A stretch of DNA of 64,000 nucleotides. Source: Pseudomicrostroma phylloplanum (lineage: Eukaryota > Basidiomycota > Exobasidiomycetes > Microstromatales). Position 1 is the first letter of the stretch; each line of letters starts with the position of its first letter. The notes under the pieces were generated by a model. It saw only the letters and a list, made by a program, of their open reading frames with translations, did no database searches and was not told the origin of the DNA. The translations under genes were made by a program, and so were the position numbers. This document shows positions 55,201-64,000 of the stretch, in pieces. The stretch is taken from assembly GCA_039545275.1 (NCBI GenBank), contig BCHS01000012.1, positions 248,001 to 312,000 of the forward strand, given 5' to 3'.

Positions 55201-55955
55201 CGAGGAAGTCTGGCCTTGATGGCTCCGTCATCCGGAGAGATTTGTATCACCTGGCCGTTGCTGAGGCCTAGAGCAAGCTGCTTGCCCTTGACAGACCAGC
55301 AGGCGGCCGTAACGACATCTGAGCCAATATCGAGGGGCAGTGGAACGGTAGCCGAGCTATTGAGGTCAATCATGAAAGGCTTGGCTGTGTGGGTCTGCCC
55401 TTCCAGGACCAACAGAAAGATGTAGTTCAGATAAGCCGAAGGATTGGGAAGTAGCGAGTGGCATAAAGAGCCAGTCCGGGGCGGTTGTATTGTTGCTGTC
55501 GGATCGAGCTGGTTAGCTCTGACATGTTCCAGTCTCCAGACGAGCACTGTGGCATCCTCTAAGGCGGCTACTATGCATGAGTCTCCATGAGCAAACTTCA
55601 CAGAGACTATCCTCGCCCCATTTGGACTGCTGAGCTTCCTCCATGGCTCCTTGAGCTCTGGCTTGTCCCCCTTGGGAGATTCTCTCAAGAGCTTCCGAAG
55701 CTCCTTTGTCTCATGGACCAAGATGGCCGTCGCCGGTGTGGCGCTGCTACTGCCGCTACCTGAAGCAGCGCCAATGGCGATGAGCCCGGTCGCATCTGAG
55801 ACAGCTAGCAGATCCGCTGTCTGGGACGATGATGGGAGAGCTATCGGAGGGCATATCCTAAGGAATTGCTTCGAGTTGGTGGAGAGGATGGGAAGCAGGA
55901 GATCGGCAGCGAGGGACTCTCCTCCTTGTACCAGCGTCGATGGAGGCGAGGCCAT
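49272..55955 (-). CDS. FG nucleoporin of NUP159/NUP214 type with a long acidic C-terminal tail
   Basis: Cytoplasmic-side nuclear pore protein, expected to bind the Dbp5 helicase through its N-terminal propeller in mRNA export. Single exon, 2227 residues. Residues 1 to about 480 form a WD-like propeller (for example KFAHGDSCIVAALEDATVLV and WSVKGKQLALGLSNGQVIQI). About 490-1430 is an FG domain with FG, GFG and SFSFG-type repeats such as GFGQSSGFGQT. About 1437-1647 is helical (GEFLKIFLIMEQELKLLKSN onward, LDDLLTELELLKGQ at the end), like the Nup82-interacting part of Nup159. About 1740-2080 has a second FG region with AFSFA/SFGSG repeats. The last 95 residues (from about 2132) are almost pure Glu/Asp/Gly/Tyr. 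The second FG region plus acidic tail after the helical part is unusual. It is divergent from the RAP1-like gene. Confidence 0.88.
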   Translation of the reverse strand: MASPPSTLVQGGESLAADLLLPILSTNSKQFLRICPPIALPSSSQTADLLAVSDATGLIAIGAASGSGSSSATPATAILVHETKELRKLLRESPKGDKPELKEPWRKLSSPNGARIVSVKFAHGDSCIVAALEDATVLVWRLEHVRANQLDPTATIQPPRTGSLCHSLLPNPSAYLNYIFLLVLEGQTHTAKPFMIDLNSSATVPLPLDIGSDVVTAACWSVKGKQLALGLSNGQVIQISPDDGAIKARLPRPQSDDLQPESYVSDLFWIENDAFIVAYNTPATSADEGEDPPHDDFVFALSRSSDGSLTHSALNDPSPAFGLTALRSKRYLCHVKSWSPFRNAVFMASAPSTDVGLLARKEEGDQGWEALELEETSRPTLPFSSVDNESDTAPLGLALDFSLPQGEDESVERPTDPRAAARGEDENKKMPYTPPRLWLLNSDGILGAWFILNLTEAAAGGYSGMIAVGDATNGSTVSTQAAPTPKPSTPAPAAFPQSRTSASGFAGFGSPSATASSSNDSAQSSASNAFAPDGTPAPASGTTTFGSSSFGGSSFGKPSAFGAAATPSAFGGTASPTAFGSPASSGFGKPSAFGSQPAAPSTPSTSAGAFGSPSAFGAASSSTPSGFAGFGQASSFGKPATPSTSNTTAPSAFGSSSGFGQTSGFGQSSGFGQTASAFGQPAALGSKPASVFGSTSAAPASSPGTPTGGSAFGSFGGSSSFGSLASKKTGEGASVFGNASPASTSTGGFGAFGGGGTNGFGSKAAASPASSSIFGSGGSFGTPTQTTSTFGQPVKAKPVAKPDPAEQMDAADDSKTADGGSFGFGGLDSMLGETKQPTPSPSPAPQKAKAEAPAPTPPAFSFAPATKSTAPSFSFGQPAAAQQPDAQEKKKAIPDEKASTPSFGFAAQPATAKSAFSFGQPAATQKAAAEDEKKSTQDTQASTPSFGFAAQQPAAKSAFSFGQPSSGPAASKDAAPAAPAVAGSDKAEAKTDAAGEKEPLSDPEAPQTAFSDTHPSDAPASKEDSVTQEVSADASSQDGSYKAAVGEQEAAKDKGEAEPYEIDDAKPAEPAPGQAAKSEGEQSVKSQPADGAGVAATAGSPAPGKDQTASGFSFGSKSSGAPAVQSTQGAFGFGSAQQKSGQASFGFGQSAPKSTNEASGFSFGAQAAKKEASKPSPPSGSAQTPGSVFGFGAPAPAAPPQSSTSTTSTPTADKPAFSFASDTKKSPTSSTSVTEKPSFSFGGSAPKTPTTPQSAPAEPSVPSPPTVPAASSSTLPAFGKGGQAFGSFGTGPLGQRVSNTPGRSSPLTGKPLSSNDFTQNPSESEKTQHKTPSSSLFGVQSGSGFAQASPVAASKPAFSFGTPAQAPPSGSATAARQAPPSIPNASISPILPASQALPPPVTQAPPLSKSATPKPQTPATGGAAFNATPPRLGGSVEALNPQEVQERGLSGEFLKIFLIMEQELKLLKSNIAQCVAFQAQIREPGGQGLQQPEEWTFGDLPLISKLQSSLGVKVKKIDEGVSEHQRDMAELESGLFKAEAKREEAARFLRAHTDPEFAKLVRVRELGPEHVQNQAHLRALTQTVKTRAQDIEVFLVDLRNRVRDQQLGRTHVKAPSLDAIQRTVRNISHTATAKSLELDDLLTELELLKGQDRSALRASQRSSSVMSRRSPFLDEADTSLSASKKSGAPLQSISALGAALPPLRTRGAGEAVNEAIKARQVTQSLASSVLGARKEPILNRSAAENVRGRGAANGREFQISDLQIAFANGPVNVPSSRPPPATPSVKRQEPEPAVTQSEVPKLMSAQSQQPEIPKSFGGFGGNFSVPSNIGKPSSLGPLPDTSTFKPGGLESRESSSSATRRDHVRKSRTTAVRLPTAVSPETSAAGVTTPSTASQAPSDFFARPSAGADESKGNGGSASTLGDKDKPKESAFFASATATEKKLGSTFSFAPPAGGSAFAANTQKPAFSFASGNAASTTPQKPAFSFAPASGATTAPQKPASSFAGDSSASAAPQKPAFSFGSGNNSTTPQKAPPAANTFSFGDSTTPKAAALSSSAIGSSTSAFGSSASAFGTSAFGKVPGSDFQTFGGARPSQELKFGAADIPAAASKAKSKRAMDSEPEDEDDEGAADETQGKEVSRGGEEATDEGVEGEEDEEYEGEYDEDEYDEEEYEEEEEEEGEEEEGEEGEEEEEVVDDEEWEEGDAEAVDDEDEEEGLSAVEEEEEDDG

Positions 55956-56407
55956 GACGGTACGAGGTGGAAGATCTCCCAGGAAAGCGAGAGATGCCGA
56001 CTTGATACAGCCAGAGGGGAGGTGGTGGAAGGTAGTCTAGTCCTAGTCCAAGTAGCAGCTGCTGCTTCCTGCCAGGATCGACTGAGGAAGAAGTGGTGTG
56101 CGTCTGTGCCCCTCTCTGTCTGCCTGAGCCATCCATCCCTCTTCTGTTGCTTCCGCTCCGCCTTCCGCGCATGGCCCCGGCCTTCTCCAGGCCATTTGAG
56201 CCTCGACGCGACTTGTGCGACTCCCTTTCCGTCGAGACCTTCTGACTGCTGCTGCTGCTACTCTATTCCCCACTCCCTCGTCCCCTGATCATCGCCCTGA
56301 CGTTTCACGGCTGACGACACAGCCCATCGAGTAGTGCTGCTGTCGCCAGCTCGTGGCTCCGGTCCATCCAAGCGCTGTGATCGCTGATCGCCTGGCAGAC
56401 CGTCACA
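55956..56407. promoter_or_regulatory. Divergent promoter region, FG nucleoporin and RAP1-like gene
   Basis: Start codons at 55955 (-) and 56408 (+) are 452 nt apart. No gene is seen. A CTG/GCTGCTGCT run near 56245-56262 and a pyrimidine-rich stretch near 56115-56160 are the only visible features. Confidence 0.5.
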
Positions 56408-59400
56408 ATGCAAGCGCCAGACAGGACCAGCGTCGACGCGACTCCTTCCCTCGTCCCCCAAAATGGCGCTGGACCTTCAGCCTCCCGGAGCGATACCGTG
56501 AGGCCCACCATCGCAGAGAGTAGCCGGCCCAATGTCTTTTGGCTAGCAGACGCCGAGGCTCCAGACGGTCGGCGGGCAATGAAGCTTCACCTACCTCTGT
56601 ATCTGCCGGATCGTGCCGCGTTGCGCACCCAGGTCAATCGTCATGGAGGCATCGAGGAGCGAGTCGCAAAGAGCGACGTCATCATCATCGACACAGAGAC
56701 GCCATCGAACAGCGCCAAGTCTCGCGAGCTCTTCCGTCAAGCCAGAGGGCTTCCGCGGCCCCTGCCCTGCGTAGCTGTGACTTGGATCACAGACTCGATC
56801 AGGGCAGGCGTTGCACAGAACGTAAGGAACGCAGTGTATGACCCGATACGCCTCTTGGAGGAGCTTGACAAGAAGGAAGAAAGGAAGAGGCGTGTTCAAG
56901 AAGTCAACGACCTTCGACAGGCCGCCATGATGAGAAGTGAGGTGCTGAGAAATCCTGGAGCAGCAGATCTGCACGAGGTTGTCAAGCTACCTGGGTGAGT
57001 CAGACTGGAAAGGACCGTCGATCAACGCCTTGTCTCTCTCACCATTGACCTCATCCAACGACTTCTCCTTCTCTTCGACAATTGCAGCAAGAACATGTAC
57101 AACACCCTCGATCAACACAACATCGTCGAACACCTAGCTGTCACCAAACAGAGATGGGCAGGAAGCAAAATTTCGGAGGAGCTTGTAGCAAAGTACGGAC
57201 GACACACCCGGTATTCTTACCAATCATACCTGCGCGATAACCTCGAGAAGGGTGCATTGTTGCGCCTCCGCGCAGAAGAGTACATGCGGACGGGTGAGAA
57301 CCCCATCAAGATTACTCCTCGTCTCCGTATGGTTGGCGGTAGTGGTCACCACGTGGGGGATTCGCATTTCAATGCAGCTCCGCCTCCCAGGCAGACTGTG
57401 GCTGTTCGTGAACACAACGGCCATGACGACGGAGGCTTTGAAGATGACGAGGAGGGTGAAGAAGAAGAGGATCCGATCATGAACAGTTCGGGCGAGCCAT
57501 CTGGACGCACGCAAAGACCTCAGGCTACCATGAGCTCAGACCCCTCAGCAAGCAACGGTAGGCTACACCACCTGGGTGCTTTTGCCCCTCGAGGCAACCT
57601 CAGAGGCTATCGGCCGCACGGTACTATCAGTCATCTCGACGAGGAGATGCAGAGGCGCAGAGAGGAAGCAGAAGAAGAACTCCAAGCGGAGGAAGAAGCT
57701 AGGCTGGCAGAGATTAGGGAGCGCGAGGAAAGCAGGCCTGCCGATGCATCCGAGGATGAGGATGGTGAGGCGCAGCCCCAGACTCAAGAGGAGGAAGGGC
57801 CGCAAGATCGAAATGAGCACGAAGATTCTGGTGCTGCAGGCGAGGCAGAAGAGTCTTGCTTCTCGCCATCAGACAAGCACTTCTTGGCCATGATGGTTAT
57901 GAACCTGCTCAAGAGAGCCATCAACGAAGGGACACTCTCTGAAGACGACATCGATGGCGAGGATGACGCAGCGCTCGAATACCTCGAGAGTCGTTCGTCG
58001 ATGGAGAAAGGCCAACGCGTCTGGCACACGATTGCAGCGAAGCACTCGCATCACACTGCCGGCGAGTGGGCTGATCACTACTGGAGGTGGATCGAACGAT
58101 ACATGGAAGCTGCCAAACTCATCATGCTGGAAGGGCTGGAAGACGTTGCTACGCAGCAGCTGCAAGCTACCGAGAATCCTGCAGCCGACAACGCTGTTGA
58201 TCAGGCGGAAGCTGAGGTGGAAGATGAGGTCATACAACAAGAAGAGGTCGCAGTGGCCAGCAATGGCATTGAGATCGGGGATCAGCAGTACGAGGGAGAC
58301 GATGGAGTGATCGCGTCACCTGCTCCAATTCCGCAAGGAACTCAAGCCCTACTTCAGGAAGCCCTCAACGACTACCTCGAAGAGGAGGAGCTGGACGAGC
58401 TCGAGCGCTCTCATATAGAGACGGATGCTGGAGAGGTCTCTGCTCTCTTCGAGTCGGAAACTCAAATAGCAGCTCCTCCCGCTCAGCTCGAAGCTGTCGA
58501 ATTTGCAGAGGAGTATGTCGAAGACGAACCAGTCGAGATCGATGGCCGCGAAGAGCAGGATGAGTCTCAGCTGCTGCACACGGCAGACGAAGATCAGCGC
58601 GCTAGGCATCATGATGCCAAGATCAATATGAGAGAGCAACTGTCTGGGAGACAAGCAGAAGGTGAAGAACGATACGAAAACGATGGAGAGAGGCTCTCGC
58701 CGACTGAGGAAGCCCTGGCTCTTGCGGAAGAGCAAGTCTCACGAGAAGCTGTTCAGCAGATCAGGACCCCGTCCGGCACCAAGCGCCGTCGAGACGACTC
58801 GGAGGAGGTTGTTGGACCTTCTCGCCAGCGTCGCATATCATCCAATGCTGCCATTCGAGCAGCCGAGGCAGCAGGCTCCAGGACGACGGCCACGGTCGAG
58901 ACAGCGGTGGTCACTCCAGCTCGCGCCGATCGCAGCCAGGCTTCCTCTTCTGCATCCGGTATCCCGACAGTCAGCAGTCACGCCAAGATCAAATACCTCG
59001 ACCTCTCCAAGGACGATCTAGACATTTCGCAAGAGGAAGAAGAACAGGGGGATGAGGATGCCAGCGATGTTTCTCAGAGTCAGATTGAACCGCCCAGACG
59101 GTCAAGTGTGGCTCAGGGCAAGAGACGACAGACAGAGGAGCGACCTCGTAGCATCCTCCGTGTGCAAGACAGCTCCTCACGGAGGATCGACTCTACGCCT
59201 CTGGCCGAACAGCCCTCACGAAGGCAAATAGAAGTCTACGAGGACACCTCGTCTGGCCGACCATCTTCGTCCCGCCAAAATCGACGTCCCTCGTCCAGAG
59301 AATACGCCTCGACCTCTGCAGACGACTCGCGTCTGAGCCTCAGTCGGGGCTCTGCCTCCCGCTCCCGCATCGGCGCCCTAGAAAAGGAAGAGGCCAAGCT

Positions 59401-59887
59401 GGCTCTGCAGCGCAAGTGTCTGCGTCTGGCCAAGAAGTACGGCTTTTCCTCCATGCGGCAAGTCACACCATTCGTCTCTGCCGCCGGGCTCGACACGGTC
59501 AAGGGCGAGGAGCTGATCGTGCGGCGCTTCGATGCTCTGGCGCGGGAGTATGGCGTGCAGAGGGATATCGTCATCGAGTATGTGCGCGAGGCAGATGGGT
59601 CGGTGGAGCAGGCGGAGAAGTTCTTGCGTCTGGCAGAGATGAGCAGGAGTCGAGCTAGCGTGAGCGGCAGTGGTGGCAGGGCGGCGGACAGAGGTGTACG
59701 GAGTACCAGCGGCGGTGCCAGGGGCGGTGGTCAGGGCCGACGACGAGTAGAGCGAGAGGTAGAGGAGGCAGCGTCCTTTAGCGAAGAGGATGATGACAGG
59801 GGTCCGGTGGGAGATGATGAAGAGGGAGGGATGCAGATGGAGGTCGAAGAGCAGCCTCCGACGAAGCGTCCTAGGCGCAGATTTTGA
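56408..59887 (+). CDS. RAP1-like telomere/transcription protein (BRCT, Myb-like domains, C-terminal helical domain)
   Basis: Exons 56408-56994 and 57088-59887 (GTGAGT...CAG) give 1128 residues. Residues about 38-140 look like a BRCT domain (NVFWLADAEAPDGRR, then GLPRPLPCVAVTWITDSIRA at its end). About 196-260 is a first Myb/homeodomain-like helical unit (TLDQHNIVEHLAVTKQRW and RYSYQSYLRDNLEKGALLRL). A Glu-rich linker leads to a second Myb-like unit at about 455-545 (SPSDKHFLAMMVMNLLKRAI, RVWHTIAAKHSHHTAGEWAD). After a long acidic, Ser-rich part, a helical domain around 960-1045 (CLRLAKKYGFSSMRQVTPFV, GSVEQAEKFLRLAEM) could be the RAP1 C-terminal domain. The tail is basic (TKRPRRRF). BRCT-Myb-RCT order defines RAP1; sequence similarity is weak, so another BRCT-Myb protein is possible. 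Confidence 0.66.
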
Positions 59888-60060
59888 GATTGGGGTACGA
59901 GAGAAAATACCGCTGCCGGGGCATCGATACCAATGATACCTATTTGTTTTCAAGCCGAGACTGGGCGAAAGCATTCGACGCGCATTGAGTATGACTAGTA
60001 GGGGTTCAACGACAACGGCAAGCGCCTCTTCTTTGATGTGCTCGCTCGCTCGCTCCTCCT

Positions 60061-61684
60061 TCACAGGTTGACCCTCACGCTCCCAGCGTCAGTTACCACG
60101 CTCGACGACCCCTTCTTACTCCACCCATCCTCCCTCTCAATCCAAACCTCTCCCTCGATGAGCCCCCCAGCAGGCCTCTTGCGATCCACAGTCGTCTTGT
60201 ACCTCTTGAGCTGCTCGTCAACAGACACATAGAGGGAGCCAGCTCCGGACTGGAGGTGGAAAGTGCCCTGATAGTTTGGAGCGTGCTGCACCTCTGTAGA
60301 GCCTGCGTGAGAGGCAATTTCCGAGTGTAGCTCCACGGAGGGGTGCTGCTGCGAGTAGCGCACGTGCACCGAGCCGGCATTACTGCGTGCCATTACCCTT
60401 GGGGAGGATTGCTCGTAGGTTTGTTCGTCTAGGACCGCCTTCGCACCCTCAGTGGAGCGGAGTGAAGACTTTTGCTTGCCGGGAAGGAGCACCTCAACTC
60501 GAATGGAGCCGGCGCTGGCGTACAGGTCTAGCTTGTCGATGATGCGGTAGGTGCCGTCGATGCTCCCCGCATTGGCCTTGACGTTGATGCTGTCGGCTCT
60601 GATCTGCGAATGTGAGCCGCTGTGATGAATGCTACCCGCAGAGGACGAGAGGGAGACAGTCTTGACGGCCTCGATGTACTTAGGGGAGGAGCAATGAAGG
60701 GGTGGGAGGGTAGATGGCACGTCAGTGCCTCGCCTCTGCGCAACTTCGGCAGACGCTTCATAGGATGATGTTACAACTCACATCGAAAATGATAGACCCG
60801 GCTCGAGTCTCCAACGCAACATGGTCTGGGACCAGTGCTGGATAGTCTTTGCCGACTTCCCACGAGAGGGACCCACAGCGTGACTTGATCTCGATGTTGG
60901 GTAGTCGAAGGGCAGAGGTGCCAAGCAGACTTTGGTCTGACTTGGGCGGCAGTCGCAGGTGGATATACACATCAATAGCCCATTCGTCATGCGTCACTGA
61001 ACCGCGGTTATCATCCCAGCCATAGACTGCGACGCCTTTGGCGCGTCCGTTGTTCTGCGTAAGTTCCCCGACCCAAAGTGCGTCTCTGACAGAGGTGTGG
61101 TGGTAGATGACCCCGACTCCGACGCTGACTTCGTTCTTACCGGCCAGGGAAGGATCGACGACTGTCTGAATGTAGTTCTGATCGGTAGTCTTCAACGAAT
61201 GAACGAACAAGGCCTCGACTTCTGAAGTGTAGGGCAGACTGAAATTGGCAAAGGAAGAGTACCAGGGTGGTTCCTCGATGGATCCCTTGTGGTAGTGTCT
61301 TCCGTAGTGGGGAACCTCTACAGGCGAGGACCACTGAGCCTGTTGGACCGGTCGGCCTTCTTCAGCAGGAGGCTTAGCAAATCTACCCGGGAAGCGCATC
61401 TGGTCACTGCCGCTGGAGGAGTGGCCAAACATGAGAGAGCACAGAGCGAGTAGGATCACTGCAAGGACGAGGGCGCCAAAGAATCGACGACTGGGGCGTG
61501 AGCGCTTCGTGCTTGGCGCGGCTTGTTGAGGGTTAGAGTGGTAGGCTGGAGGTGCAAGATCGACTGCCTCTGGGTCGTCTCGGTATGGCGTCTGGCCAGC
61601 TGTCATAGTAGGTGGAGTGGGCTGGATTTGGCCTTGCTCCTCGTCGGTGGGTTGAGGACGTGGCTTCTTGCTAAGTATGACCAT
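60061..61684 (-). CDS. Membrane-anchored protein with repeated AGSI motifs (DUF7330-like, probable beta-solenoid)
   Basis: Exons 60782-61684 and 60061-60678 (GTGAGT...AAG) give 506 residues. A Pro-rich cytoplasmic N-terminus with a basic patch (STKRSRPSRR) precedes one membrane span, FFGALVLAVILLALCSLMFG (residues about 70-90), giving a type II membrane topology. The outer part starts with a domain of about 170 residues and continues as regularly spaced short strands. Motifs include RCGSLSW, RAGSIIF, SAGSIHH, NAGSIDG, SAGSIRV, NAGSVHV, HAGSTEV, GAGSLYV and DAGSVRV, every 18-45 residues. This pattern suggests a right-handed beta-solenoid. The intron falls between two such motifs, and joining the exons keeps the rhythm. 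Similar proteins are frequent in basidiomycetes without known function; a surface or periplasmic role is inferred. Confidence 0.76.
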
Positions 61685-63206
61685 GGCGAAGGAGAGAGGA
61701 AAGAAAGGGAGGCTGCACCGGGAAGGAAGTAGGCTGAGCAGGAAGCGCTCAGTCCTCCAAGTGAGAGCAAACGGAGATGGTCTGCAAGGAAGTATATTGC
61801 GTACCTGAAGAAAGGTTGCTGCGATCACAATCGTTCGACCTCGACGGCAATCGTCGAGGATAAGCGCAACGCACCAGGGCGGCTGATTCCGACATCTCTC
61901 ACGCCCCCCGCCGCACGGGCCACGACGACCACTCGGACGACTGAGCCGACTGAGCCCTCCGCCCGCGCGCTGCCCACTCTGTCTCCCCCTCGTCTTTGAG
62001 TCGGGGTGTGGGGAAAGGCAGATGCTGTCCCGCACCTACTGACCGCCCTTGGTCCACACGTGCTGAGCCTGGTGACCTGTTCACGGAAAGAGCAGAACGG
62101 GAGGTGGTGAGGAACAAAGACGGGCGCGAGGCATAAATCTCTCGTCATACGATACCACGCGGAGGAGCAAACCATGGACCCTTACGAAGACTTCCTCCTT
62201 GAAAAGCAGCGACATCTTCCAGCAGCACGACAAAAGAATCATCCATGCAGCTCGGATTCATTCCACGGCGATATCGGCGACCAGAACGACATCGCTACTT
62301 ACGGCGTGCCCCTGTGTGCTCCTCGTCACTGGCCGATGGAACTATTCAGCGGCGTCAGTCACCCTTCTCACACCCTACGGCGATCAATGCAGATCGAGAT
62401 GCTTCCTGCGAGTCGCCTTGAATGCCGGCATACTTTCGTGATCAGCATGCCTTGGCCATGAACCGGTCGCGAGTCAGTGTAAAGTGTGCGCATGAGCGTA
62501 TCCTTCTGCGATTGATCTGGGAGGCCGGGTGACAGGCCGAAGAAGGCAGGTGCGGTGAGGGTGTGTGTGTGTGTGTGCATCTGATTGATTAGTCGCCTCG
62601 GCAGAGCGGACTTGTCGTCTGCTGCAGGTCGTGCTGTGTGACTGGAATGTTGCGCCCCGCCTGCCTCGTGCCACACACGCGTGTGCTGCGCGTGCGTGTG
62701 TATCGCCGCGAGGAATCAACACATGCCATGCATGCCGCACGGAGGCTACCACAGGCACACGGCCACTCATCTCGCGCCCGCCGTCTCTGATGCAAAGCAC
62801 CTCGAATACCACACAAGCACACACAAGCATCAACTCAGTCATGCTCCGCTGAAGAGGAAGAAGCAAGCCCCTCTGCCACTCGGCGATGGGCTGCACCGTG
62901 TGTGTGTAGGTGTGTCGAAAGGCCCACCCCTCTCTTCGCCCCTACGGCCAAACCCCTGGACCCCTCGGGTGTGCTTGCCTTGCCGGTCCTCTAAGACCGT
63001 GCCGTCCTTTCCTTCCTACCCTACCCTCCTCAACCATACCACTCCCAGACTCTCACTCCTCACGCCCCCTTGTTCGCACACACCACGCTCCTTCTTCGGT
63101 ACCCTACTTGACCACCGTCCTTTCTCTCTAGTAACCTCAGCTACCCTCCTCTCACACGCTCGCGTTTTCGCCCAACCTTCCCCTCACGACTTACGCCTTA
63201 CTCAAG
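61685..63206. other. Long intergenic region with GT/CA-rich stretches; no gene supported
   Basis: In 1.5 kb between divergent genes I see only short frames without domain features. A (GT)n run lies at about 62561-62577, and CACA/GTGT-rich segments lie at 62660-62700, 62810-62830 and 62898-62912. The last 200 nt (about 63000-63206) are strongly pyrimidine-rich, typical of the leader of a well-expressed fungal gene. Confidence 0.5.
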
Positions 63207-63958
63207 ATGCAACTCTCATTCATCGCTGCTGCCCTCGTGGCCCTCGCCTCCTCGCCAGCTCTGGCTACCCTCTACTTCACAAACCCCATCTCGTGAGTCG
63301 CAAAGAGGTGCGCGGACATCATCACCTTCTTGTCTACTGACGTATCCGCGTACCTCGTCCCTTCAGTTCCTCGAGCGAAGACGGTGGTAGCAGCTTCCGT
63401 ATCAAGTGGCAGGACAAGGGCTCGCCCGCCCTCTCCACCTGGGGAGGAATCAACCTCTACCTCGCAACCGGCGACACAAGCACCCAATACAAGCTCGACA
63501 CGATTGCTACCGACCTTTCCACCAGCCGGACCTCCTACAAGTACAAGATCCCCGCTAACCTTGGTCCTTCGGGAGCCTACTACTTCATCCGTGCCGAGTC
63601 GACCAAGACTGCCGCCAATGGTACCGCCAATGATCTGGCCTTCTCTGCCAAGTTTACACTGGATGACATGACCGGAACCTTCAACTCTACTGTCCTCGCA
63701 GCGGCAAAGGCAGCCGCGACCGTCGGTACCAGCTCCAGCTCTACCTCTGCCTCGTCTGCTGCATCGTCGTCCTCGTCGAAGATGAGCACTGCCACCAGCG
63801 GATCCAGCACGTCAGCCAGCACTGCCACTACCAGCGGTACCGCTGCCCAGAACGTTGCAGCTAACTCGACCAGTGGAGCAGCAGACCTCTTCACCCCTCA
63901 ACGCGCCGTCATGGGAGCCCTGGGAGCCGTCGCCGCCGGAGTTGCTGTGCTACTCTGA
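63207..63958 (+). CDS. Kre9/Knh1-like Ser/Thr-rich GPI-anchored surface protein
   Basis: Exons 63207-63292 and 63367-63958 (GTGAGT...CAG) give 225 residues. A clean signal peptide (MQLSFIAAALVALASSPALA) is followed immediately by the domain start TLYFTNPISSSSEDGGSSFR. The following 90 residues, with IKWQDKGSPALSTWGGINLY and GPSGAYYFIRAES, form the immunoglobulin-like N-terminal domain shared by Kre9/Knh1 and many fungal GPI proteins. A Ser/Thr/Ala stalk of about 75 residues follows, then a GPI signal: small residues in NSTSGAAD and a hydrophobic end RAVMGALGAVAAGVAVLL. It is expected at the plasma membrane or cell wall. Kre9 itself affects beta-1,6-glucan; this short version is more likely a structural surface protein. 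Confidence 0.9.
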
Positions 63959-64000
63959 GCGTCGAACAGAGTTCCGTAGTGTGTGGAAAGGAGGCCAGGG

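Noticed and set aside
62174..62461. Short plus-strand frame starting MDPYEDFLLEKQR
   Set aside because: Another frame on the same strand is equally open, no homology is recognised, no introns fit, and it sits in a long region without other coding signs.

Overview
This is nuclear DNA of a filamentous or yeast-like fungus, most probably a basidiomycete. I would guess Ustilaginomycotina, but the sequence alone does not settle this. The evidence is dense gene packing on both strands, short GT-AG introns (mostly 60-130 nt, almost all beginning GTGAGT), GC-rich Ser/Pro/Ala-rich proteins, pyrimidine-rich leaders upstream of start codons, and fungal-only families: PXR1, MLP1-type TPR, DUF4045-gelsolin, DUF7707, Kre9/Knh1-like GPI proteins and Kex2-type secreted repeat proteins. 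I support 24 protein genes. One runs off the left edge and one is broken by a frameshift and a 100-N assembly gap. I found no rRNA, convincing tRNA, transposon or CRISPR array.

Layout. 1-3295 (-): EPL1 of the NuA4 acetyltransferase, with a 7-nt microexon. 4510-6966 (+): UTP3/SAS10. 7294-8547 (-) and 8869-9515 (+): a divergent pair of mitochondrial inner-membrane genes (Mit_KHE1 family and PAM18). 11396-13426 (+): disordered protein with a KEN box. 14737-16590 and 17246-17781 (+): two adjacent secreted repeat-containing peptide precursors. 18340-22320 (+): a 1326-residue protein with a catalytically complete GAR transformylase (ADE8/PurN) domain embedded in a DUF4045-gelsolin cytoskeletal protein. 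22531-23734 (-): unknown basic protein with an array of five 17-bp sites upstream. 24169-25040 (-): EutQ-like cupin. 25898-27730 (-): MFS transporter. 29055-30324 (-) and 30579-31025 (+): PXR1 and mitochondrial bL34, divergent. 31662-32754 (+): COQ4. 32971-39113 (-): MLP1/TPR nucleoporin. 39509-41632 (+): unknown disordered protein. 42701-43787 (+): DUF7707 GPI-type surface protein. 44216-45517 (-): FAD monooxygenase. 46166-48084 (-): mitochondrial malic enzyme. 48310-48720 (-): tentative 51-residue four-exon gene. 49272-55955 (-): NUP159/NUP214-type FG nucleoporin. 56408-59887 (+): RAP1-like BRCT/Myb protein. 60061-61684 (-): membrane-anchored AGSI-repeat protein. 63207-63958 (+): Kre9/Knh1-like GPI surface protein.

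Most genes are unrelated housekeeping genes, as is usual in fungi. Themes recur: nuclear chromatin, pore and telomere (EPL1, MLP1, NUP159-like, RAP1-like), ribosome biogenesis (UTP3, PXR1, bL34m), mitochondria (PAM18, Mit_KHE1, COQ4, malic enzyme, bL34m) and the secreted or surface layer (two peptide precursors, DUF7707, Kre9-like, AGSI protein). The most unusual items are the ADE8-in-gelsolin fusion, the secreted peptide-precursor pair, and the phased 17-bp site array.
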